From Fidelibacterota bacterium (GTDB lineage Bacteria > Fidelibacterota > UBA2242 > JAFGTP01), in contig JAIPHI010000155.1 in NCBI GenBank assembly GCA_021735285.1, positions 1-6,176 on the forward strand: 6,176 nucleotides of DNA. Reading direction: 5' to 3'. Under the pieces are notes generated by a model that was not told where the DNA came from, ran no database searches, and worked only from the letters and a program-made list of their open reading frames with translations. Positions 1 to 4,784 of the stretch are shown piece by piece; the first letter of the stretch is position 1; every line of letters starts with the position of its first letter. Made by a program: the position numbers and the translations under genes.

Positions 1-147
1 ATAACCTATTTTACTGCTACACTCTATACTCAGGATACAGGCTATATGCAATATAATCATACTCTAGTTACATATGCGATACCTCTTCTTCTCTTTACAA
101 TTACAATATTATTTCCTGGACATCGGCTAAGAAAGGGGGCCAAATGA
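1..147 (+). CDS. C-terminal end of a membrane protein (partial, possible ABC-2-type permease)
   Basis: Frame 1 is open from the first base to TGA at 145-147, giving the last 48 residues of a protein that begins outside the window. The tail has a short polar stretch, then one hydrophobic segment (about residues 24-39 of the fragment, TYAIPLLLFTITILF), then a basic end (HRLRKGAK). This is what the last transmembrane helix of an inner-membrane protein with a cytoplasmic C-terminus looks like. Its stop overlaps the start of the next gene in an ATGA arrangement, so the two are almost certainly cotranscribed and translationally coupled. In Bacteroides-type genomes, as I recall, DUF4857 genes follow ABC-transporter ATPase and permease genes. 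The fragment could therefore be the permease, but it is too short to identify on its own. That it is coding is well supported; the function is a guess. Confidence 0.7.
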   Translation: MTYFTATLYTQDTGYMQYNHTLVTYAIPLLLFTITILFPGHRLRKGAK

Positions 148-1385
148 ACTTAAAGAAATTATCAAGATATGCAATCATAATTATTTTAATTATTTCAGCC
201 TCAGTCTATTTCCCTAGATTTTATCATAAACTGGTTGACAAGAGTACAAGATCACCGATTGTATATTATAGTCCGGTCATCGAAGACTTTGCTTATTTTC
301 AACATACTGATAGCCATCTCGTTTTTAAAGATGGAGAGGGAAACCATTATACCCGTAAGGAATATGAAAAATTATTACCCTTTCTCTACTATCGTGATCT
401 GGATAAATGGGGCGTTTTACCGGATACAATCCAGGGATTAGCTATTGATATTACTTTCATTCGTCATAATAGCCAACGCATGAGACTCAGAGCTAAAAAA
501 TTAGATCAGCCCACTATTAATCTCTATCCTCTCTTTGAAAGTCAATCCGATTATACAACTCTGTCTTATCCTCCTGAATTATTTCGTATTAATGCAAGGA
601 TGGAGTTCATTACAGCTCGCACAAATAAAATTAACGAAAAAATGTCCCGGCAATTCACCAAGGTTCTAAAAGAAAAAGGATTTCAATTTCCAGCCCAATT
701 GATTGGAGGCAATCCCACCACTCGCAAACCTTTTGATGAGGGATATTTTATTGTAGATAATGCAGGCCGTGTTTTCCACTTAAGAAAGGTCAAGAACTCA
801 CCTTATTGTATCAAAACACCCATTCCCGACGATCTCAATATCAGAAAAATAGTGATCAGTGAATCAGTAAGACGAGAAATATATGGATTTTTGATCACTC
901 AAAATGATGAAGTTTATTTAATCAGTTATGATAATTACAAACTTATCAAATTACCTTTAAAAAAGTATAATCCGGATAAAATGGATTTTTCATTTTATGC
1001 TGACCCTATTTATCGCACAATTGAATACGATGATAATTATAACTATTACACTGTTGTCTTTGATTCCAATTATACTTTTGTGGACTCCATGAAAATTTCT
1101 TTAACTCCTAAGGAAGATAGGCTTTCAACCAAGTTAAAACAAGCAATTTTTCCCTTTGAAATCAAAACAGTAAAGGGCACTTCCAGTTTAATTCATTTTG
1201 ATTTCAAATTGCAATCCTGGCTGAGTTTGATTGGAATTCTACTTTCTTTTCTAATCGGTCTTTCCATCAAACTTTCACACAAAGAAAATATTAAAGAAAA
1301 CTGGTTTGACATTGTTTTACTCCTAGGAACCGGAATATACGGCCTTTTAGGTGTATTATTGATCAAACCAGATATATGGGATTAG
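144..1385 (+). CDS. DUF4857-like membrane protein, probable ABC-transporter accessory
   Basis: This 413-residue protein resembles, from memory, the DUF4857 family (PF16149), which has no assigned biochemical function. One transmembrane segment lies near the N-terminus (about residues 9-25, IIIILIISASVYFPRFY). A large soluble domain of about 330 residues follows, then two closely spaced C-terminal helices (about 359-375 and 388-407). Recognisable segments are YYSPVIEDF (about 41-49), KLLPFLYYRDLDKWGVLPD, GGNPTTRKPFDEGYF and the repeated blocks FHLRKV, YGFLITQNDEVYLISYDNYKLIKLPL. These blocks alternate short beta-strands, as in a propeller-like fold (inference). The topology puts the soluble domain outside the cytoplasm. 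The ATG at 144 is chosen because AAAGGGGG (132-139) sits just upstream and the ATG overlaps the preceding stop as ATGA. It is the last gene of its operon, with a strong terminator about 75 bases after its stop. Coding status is certain; the family call is fairly confident; a transport role is inferred from the upstream membrane protein. Confidence 0.82.
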   Translation: MNLKKLSRYAIIIILIISASVYFPRFYHKLVDKSTRSPIVYYSPVIEDFAYFQHTDSHLVFKDGEGNHYTRKEYEKLLPFLYYRDLDKWGVLPDTIQGLAIDITFIRHNSQRMRLRAKKLDQPTINLYPLFESQSDYTTLSYPPELFRINARMEFITARTNKINEKMSRQFTKVLKEKGFQFPAQLIGGNPTTRKPFDEGYFIVDNAGRVFHLRKVKNSPYCIKTPIPDDLNIRKIVISESVRREIYGFLITQNDEVYLISYDNYKLIKLPLKKYNPDKMDFSFYADPIYRTIEYDDNYNYYTVVFDSNYTFVDSMKISLTPKEDRLSTKLKQAIFPFEIKTVKGTSSLIHFDFKLQSWLSLIGILLSFLIGLSIKLSHKENIKENWFDIVLLLGTGIYGLLGVLLIKPDIWD

Positions 1386-1460
1386 TAAGCTTTATTTTGG
1401 ATCATTATGGATCGTAATTAATGATACCCTCCAACCCCCCTAGCCTATGCACTCCATAGC

Positions 1461-1504
1461 AAAATGGGTTAATTATCGCAAACCGGTAATTAATCCATTT
1501 TTTT
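1461..1504 (+). terminator. Rho-independent terminator closing the DUF4857 operon
   Basis: The arms at 1461-1477 and 1485-1501 form a 17-pair stem containing only two G:U pairs (1468:1494 and 1476:1486). They enclose a 7-base loop (1478-1484, GCAAACC). The descending arm runs directly into a T tract (1498-1504), and an A tract begins the ascending arm, as in a classical intrinsic terminator. The A tract would also give some activity on the opposite strand, but no minus-strand gene is present to use it. The site lies between the DUF4857-like gene and the histidine kinase gene, so it separates two transcription units and implies a separate promoter for the kinase in 1505-1588. Confidence 0.85.
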
Positions 1505-1505
1505 A

Positions 1506-1535
1506 TTGAGCAGAAATCTATTATTTTGTTATAGA
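1506..1535 (+). promoter_or_regulatory. Candidate sigma-70-like promoter for the kinase-regulator operon
   Basis: A -35-like TTGAGC (1506-1511) is followed after 18 bases by a -10-like TATAGA (1530-1535), each matching four of six consensus bases. It lies immediately after the terminator and about 50 bases before the kinase start, which is a sensible position. In AT-rich DNA such matches are easily found by chance. If the organism is a Bacteroidetes, its primary sigma factor uses a different -33/-7 pattern; TATTTTG at 1522-1528 is one base short of that TAnnTTTG consensus. Treat it as the best location guess, not a proven element. Confidence 0.25.
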
Positions 1536-1588
1536 GGAACAATTTTCTTAAATTGCGAATGTAATTATCGAGGATATTAATCGGAGTA

Positions 1589-3274
1589 ATGAATTTACGG
1601 AAAATAAAAATCAATCCTTATATGCTCCTTTTTCTATTTATCATTTTTGTAATTATTTTAGGATTGTCGCTCTATTCAAATTACATCTCACAGAAAAATG
1701 CAACTATAGAAATGATGACGCATTTTTCTCACCAGCTTTCCAGTAGTATTCGCAAAGCTTCCCGCAACACTATCATTGCTTACCGTCTATTTCTACACCA
1801 TTTTAAGGAGCAATTAACTTCGGATCTTCGCTATTTAGACTATCTTGATGCTAATAACGACCTTACCATAAAAAAATTATCAAACTATGCTAACCAGGAA
1901 AATTTTAATGCCATCTATATCCTTGATACAAATGGCCAGATAATTATGAAAAATACTGATGAAGAGATGCCTGAACTTCCTTCTCATAGTTTTAAAATAC
2001 TGAATGAAGGTCGGGTTAAAAAAAGAGCCTTTAACATTCTTCCTGCCTGTAATACAAATGAAAAAAGGTTTACAGTAGGTATTCACCGTACGCGAGGTGG
2101 AACCATTATTGGTAATATTCCTGCTACGCGAGTTTTAAATGTAAAAAATACAATCTATATCAACTCTTTATTGGACTCTATAGCCACTGATCCATCCATA
2201 GAATTCATAGCCATCCAGGATTCAAATAAAGTTCAATATTCGACGGGCAAAATTTCTTTATCAAAATATTTGGATGACCCCTTGCTCCGAAAGACTTTCC
2301 AAAGTAAAGGGATCCATTACCGAATTACCCATTATAATAATCACAAAGTGCTAGAAGTTCTTAATTATCTCCAAATATTCCCTTCGACGATTTATATCAT
2401 TAGAATTGGTCTTGATTACTCCCCCATCCAAAAAATACAGAAAAATGCTCTTAAACAGGCTTCCTTAAGATTATTTATTCTAATTATTTTAGGATTTATT
2501 ATGATTGCCTATTCTGTCTCAATGCAAAATGTACGCTTATTAAAGGAGGAAAAAGAAAAAATCACCAGAGAAGTCTATTCTTTACAGGCTGATCTAAGAC
2601 AAAAAGAGAGACTAAGTGCAATTGGTGAATTAGCTGCTGGAGTAGCACATAAGATCCGCAATCCTCTCAATGCGATTTCAATGACGATTCAACGACTGGG
2701 TGCGGAATTTAAAGTCAAAAAAGATCAATTAGAATACAACTCTCTACTTAAAATTCTTAATAAAGAAATTAAAAATATTAGCAAAATAGTTACGCAATTT
2801 CTAAAATTCTCCAAGCCCACCTGCATTTCTCGTTCTAGTGTTAATATTGCCCAGCTGATCGAAAGGGTTGTAGAATTATATTCAATGAAAGCTGCTAAGC
2901 AGAATATTACATTCCATTGGCTGGCTAAGGATAAAATAATAGCCAATCTTGATGAAGATAAAATTAAGCAGTGTATTATCAACCTAATTGAGAATGCTTT
3001 GGATGCCATCTCGGATTCCGGCTCCATTAATATAGAACTGAAACAAGAAAACCGACAGGCGGTTTTATCTATAGCAGATACAGGAACTGGAATTGAGAAA
3101 GAAAATTTATCTAAGATTTTTAATCTATATTTTACCACAAAAGCTGATGGAACCGGTATAGGACTGGCCCAGGTTTACAGGATAATTGCTGAACATGAGG
3201 GTCGGATTGATGTTACCAGTATCCCCAACAGGGGGACTACTTTTACAATCTATTTACCCTTAAAGGATAATTAA
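1589..3274 (+). CDS. Membrane sensor histidine kinase with a double-Cache-like sensor
   Basis: This 561-residue kinase should sense an extracytoplasmic cue and phosphorylate the NtrC-type regulator encoded 2 bases downstream. TM1 is about residues 11-30 and TM2 about 295-311. Between them lies a roughly 260-residue outer domain with two similar strand-turn elements, IYILDTNGQI (109-118) and FIAIQDSNKV (206-215). They are about 100 residues apart, consistent with a dCache sensor (inference). No HAMP domain is evident: a charged, probably coiled-coil stretch (about 315-345) leads directly to the HisKA domain. The phospho-acceptor is H354 in AHKIRNPLNAI; the residue after it is K355, where the family normally has Glu or Asp. 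The ATPase domain is intact, with an N box NLIENALDA (465-473), G1 DTGTGI (497-502), F box IFNLYFTTK (510-518) and G2 GTGIGL (521-526). The ATG at 1589 has GGAG at 1583-1586, an unusually tight 2-base spacing, and it gives a short basic N-terminus before TM1, so the start is plausible. The architecture matches ZraS/AtoS-type kinases. Confidence 0.93.
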   Translation: MNLRKIKINPYMLLFLFIIFVIILGLSLYSNYISQKNATIEMMTHFSHQLSSSIRKASRNTIIAYRLFLHHFKEQLTSDLRYLDYLDANNDLTIKKLSNYANQENFNAIYILDTNGQIIMKNTDEEMPELPSHSFKILNEGRVKKRAFNILPACNTNEKRFTVGIHRTRGGTIIGNIPATRVLNVKNTIYINSLLDSIATDPSIEFIAIQDSNKVQYSTGKISLSKYLDDPLLRKTFQSKGIHYRITHYNNHKVLEVLNYLQIFPSTIYIIRIGLDYSPIQKIQKNALKQASLRLFILIILGFIMIAYSVSMQNVRLLKEEKEKITREVYSLQADLRQKERLSAIGELAAGVAHKIRNPLNAISMTIQRLGAEFKVKKDQLEYNSLLKILNKEIKNISKIVTQFLKFSKPTCISRSSVNIAQLIERVVELYSMKAAKQNITFHWLAKDKIIANLDEDKIKQCIINLIENALDAISDSGSINIELKQENRQAVLSIADTGTGIEKENLSKIFNLYFTTKADGTGIGLAQVYRIIAEHEGRIDVTSIPNRGTTFTIYLPLKDN

Positions 3275-3276
3275 CT

Positions 3277-4626
3277 ATGACGTCTCTATCAATTTTAGTA
3301 ATAGATGATGATCAATCTCAACGAGAAGTACTTTCCGGTTTTATGAAAAAAAAGGGGTATAATATTTTCACTTCAGATAGTGGTGAAGATGGTCTCAAGA
3401 TTATTAAAAAAAATTATGTTGACCTGGTAATTACTGATTTTAAAATGCCAGGAATTAATGGGCTGGAAGTATTACAAAAGGTTAAAGATATAAATCCTGA
3501 AATTGCTGTTATGATCATAACAGCCTTCGGTACAATTAAGGATTCTGTCCAGGCAATGAAAAATGGTGCCTGGGACTATTTATCGAAACCGATTGATCTG
3601 GATGAGCTCGAATTCAAACTGGAAAAATTAAGTAATTATAAAAAACTCTTAAAAGAGAACGAAAGTCTGCGCTCCCGGCTAGCTGAAGAATCAATTGAAT
3701 CTGATATCGTTTATAAAAGTTCTGAAATGGAAGAAGTGATCAATATGATTGCTCGAGTCAGCCAGAGCAATGCTTCGGTCTTCATTATGGGTGAAAGCGG
3801 AACTGGTAAGGAGATGGTAGCTCGAGCCATTCATGGCTCCTCCCCACGCTCCCAAAATCCTTTTGTTCCTGTAAACTGTGCTGCAATCCCGGAAACACTT
3901 TTTGAAAGCGAATTTTTTGGACATGAGAAAGGAGCTTTTACGGGTTCACAAAAAATGCACAAAGGTCATTTTGAAATAAGCGATGGAGGGACCCTATTTC
4001 TGGATGAAGTAGCCGATATACCATTGAATTTTCAGGTAAAATTATTAAGGGCCTTACAGGAAAAGGAATTTCAGCGGCTGGGCTCCTCGCAGAGAATCAA
4101 AGCCGACATCAGAATAATTTCTGCAACCAACCAGGATATTAAAGATAAAGTGAAAAATGATCAATTCCGTTCCGATCTCTTTTTCCGACTGAATGTAATT
4201 CCAATCACTATTCCTCCTCTTAGAGAACGTAAAGATGACATTCCCCTCCTTGTAAATCATTTCATAGAAAAATACTCACGACAAAATGGTGTCCAATTTG
4301 ATCATATTACGACAAAGGCAATGGATAATTTAATGCGATATAGTTTTCCCGGTAATGTCAGAGAACTTGAAAATTTAATTGAACGAGCAGTGATCCTTTG
4401 TCGGAACTCACATATATCCTGTGAAGACATAGCTCTAAAAAACACACAAGAATTATGTGATAATATTGACCAGGGTTTGGAAGCCAGAGTGGCAAATCTG
4501 GAAAAGAAAATGATAATCAAAGCTCTTGAAAAAAGTAATTATGTTAAAACAGAAGCAGCAGCAAAATTAAAAATTTCCGAACGAGTGATTCGCTATAAAA
4601 TAAAAAAATACAACATTGAAACCTAA
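3277..4626 (+). CDS. NtrC-family sigma-54-dependent response regulator
   Basis: This 449-residue cytoplasmic activator has three domains. The receiver (about 1-120) has an acidic pocket in D10-D12, phospho-acceptor D54, T82 and K104. The AAA+ sigma-54 interaction domain (about 145-370) has Walker A GESGTGKE (172-179), Walker B LFLDE (240-244), arginine-finger candidates R298 and R304, and a sensor II motif GNVREL (359-364). A Fis-type helix-turn-helix lies at about 423-445 (TEAAAKLKISERVIRYKIKKY). Phosphorylation at D54 should permit oligomerisation and ATP-driven opening of sigma-54 polymerase complexes. The sigma-54 contact loop reads GAFTGS (219-224) rather than GAFTGA. The start is supported by AAAGGA (3262-3267) about 9 bases upstream. 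The gene begins 2 bases after the kinase stop, so the kinase is the likely phosphodonor. Length and domain order are normal for the family. I see no clear TGGC-N8-TTGC-type sigma-54 site in the window, so its targets are unknown. Confidence 0.95.
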   Translation: MTSLSILVIDDDQSQREVLSGFMKKKGYNIFTSDSGEDGLKIIKKNYVDLVITDFKMPGINGLEVLQKVKDINPEIAVMIITAFGTIKDSVQAMKNGAWDYLSKPIDLDELEFKLEKLSNYKKLLKENESLRSRLAEESIESDIVYKSSEMEEVINMIARVSQSNASVFIMGESGTGKEMVARAIHGSSPRSQNPFVPVNCAAIPETLFESEFFGHEKGAFTGSQKMHKGHFEISDGGTLFLDEVADIPLNFQVKLLRALQEKEFQRLGSSQRIKADIRIISATNQDIKDKVKNDQFRSDLFFRLNVIPITIPPLRERKDDIPLLVNHFIEKYSRQNGVQFDHITTKAMDNLMRYSFPGNVRELENLIERAVILCRNSHISCEDIALKNTQELCDNIDQGLEARVANLEKKMIIKALEKSNYVKTEAAAKLKISERVIRYKIKKYNIET

Positions 4627-4636
4627 AAAGTGAACG

Positions 4637-4682
4637 ATTTATAATATCCACTAAAATTTGATTTTTAATTTATATTATAAAT
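4637..4682. repeat. Perfect 11-bp inverted repeat downstream of the regulator gene
   Basis: ATTTATAATAT (4637-4647) and its exact reverse complement (4672-4682) flank a 24-base spacer. The spacer contains a smaller nested pair, AAATT (4654-4658) and AATTT (4667-4671). The repeat starts 11 bases after the regulator's stop codon. It could form an all-A:T hairpin in the mRNA, acting as a weak terminator or 3' stabiliser, or it could be a two-half-site operator for the next gene. There is no T tract after it and no G:C pair in the stem, so it is not a standard Rho-independent terminator. In DNA this AT-rich, chance symmetry is possible. Confidence 0.45.
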
Positions 4683-4709
4683 TTACTACGATTATTATCG
4701 GAAAATAAT

Positions 4710-4739
4710 CTGTCAAAAAGGTTTTATCTTTAATATATT
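4710..4739 (+). promoter_or_regulatory. Candidate promoter for the OstA/LptA-like gene
   Basis: CTGTCA (4710-4715, four of six matches to TTGACA) and TATATT (4734-4739, five of six matches to TATAAT) are separated by 18 bases. Transcription would start near 4746, about 35 bases before the proposed TTG start codon. The surrounding DNA is so AT-rich that -10-like sequences are expected by chance. The downstream gene could also be read through from the kinase-regulator operon, since no strong terminator lies between them. Confidence 0.22.
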
Positions 4740-4784
4740 ATGGACGACGATTTTGAGTATTTTGAGGTTTATTATAGAGATTGA
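4740..4784 (+). CDS. Possible 14-codon acidic leader ORF coupled to the OstA/LptA-like gene
   Basis: ATG at 4740 opens a tiny frame encoding MDDDFEYFEVYYRD, ending at TGA 4782-4784. That stop overlaps the proposed TTG start (4781-4783) of the next gene, so ribosomes terminating here could restart on the TTG. The peptide is rich in Asp, Glu and aromatic residues and matches no family I recognise. Against it, the nearest purine-rich ribosome-binding candidate (AAAAAGG, 4715-4721) is about 18 bases upstream, which is too far. In addition, a promoter at 4710-4739 would start transcription inside this frame. It may be a chance ORF; it is listed because of the exact stop-start overlap. Confidence 0.2.
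   Translation: MDDDFEYFEVYYRD

Noticed and set aside
235..441. A 68-codon plus-strand frame within the DUF4857-like gene
   Set aside because: It is contained entirely inside a well-supported gene in another frame, with no ribosome-binding site or family resemblance.
1505..1588. Possible sigma-54 (-24/-12) promoter for autoregulation of the kinase-regulator operon
   Set aside because: GG at 1536-1537 and the TTGC at 1553-1556 are too far apart for the required GG-N10-GC spacing, and no other pair fits.
1405..1614. A 69-codon minus-strand open frame across the 1386-1588 intergenic region
   Set aside because: It runs through the terminator hairpin and the start of the kinase gene, and its protein looks like random AT-rich translation with no motif.
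2725..3138. A 137-codon open frame on the minus strand inside the kinase gene
   Set aside because: It lies wholly antisense to the conserved HisKA/ATPase coding region, has no recognisable motif, and is explained by the codon bias of the plus-strand gene.
4689..4700. CGAT-TATT-ATCG mini-hairpin
   Set aside because: The 4-bp stem is too short to act as a terminator, and no T tract follows.
4627..4780. Possible sigma-54 promoter ahead of the OstA-like gene
   Set aside because: There is no GC dinucleotide at the right distance from any GG in this gap, so direct sigma-54 control is not supported.
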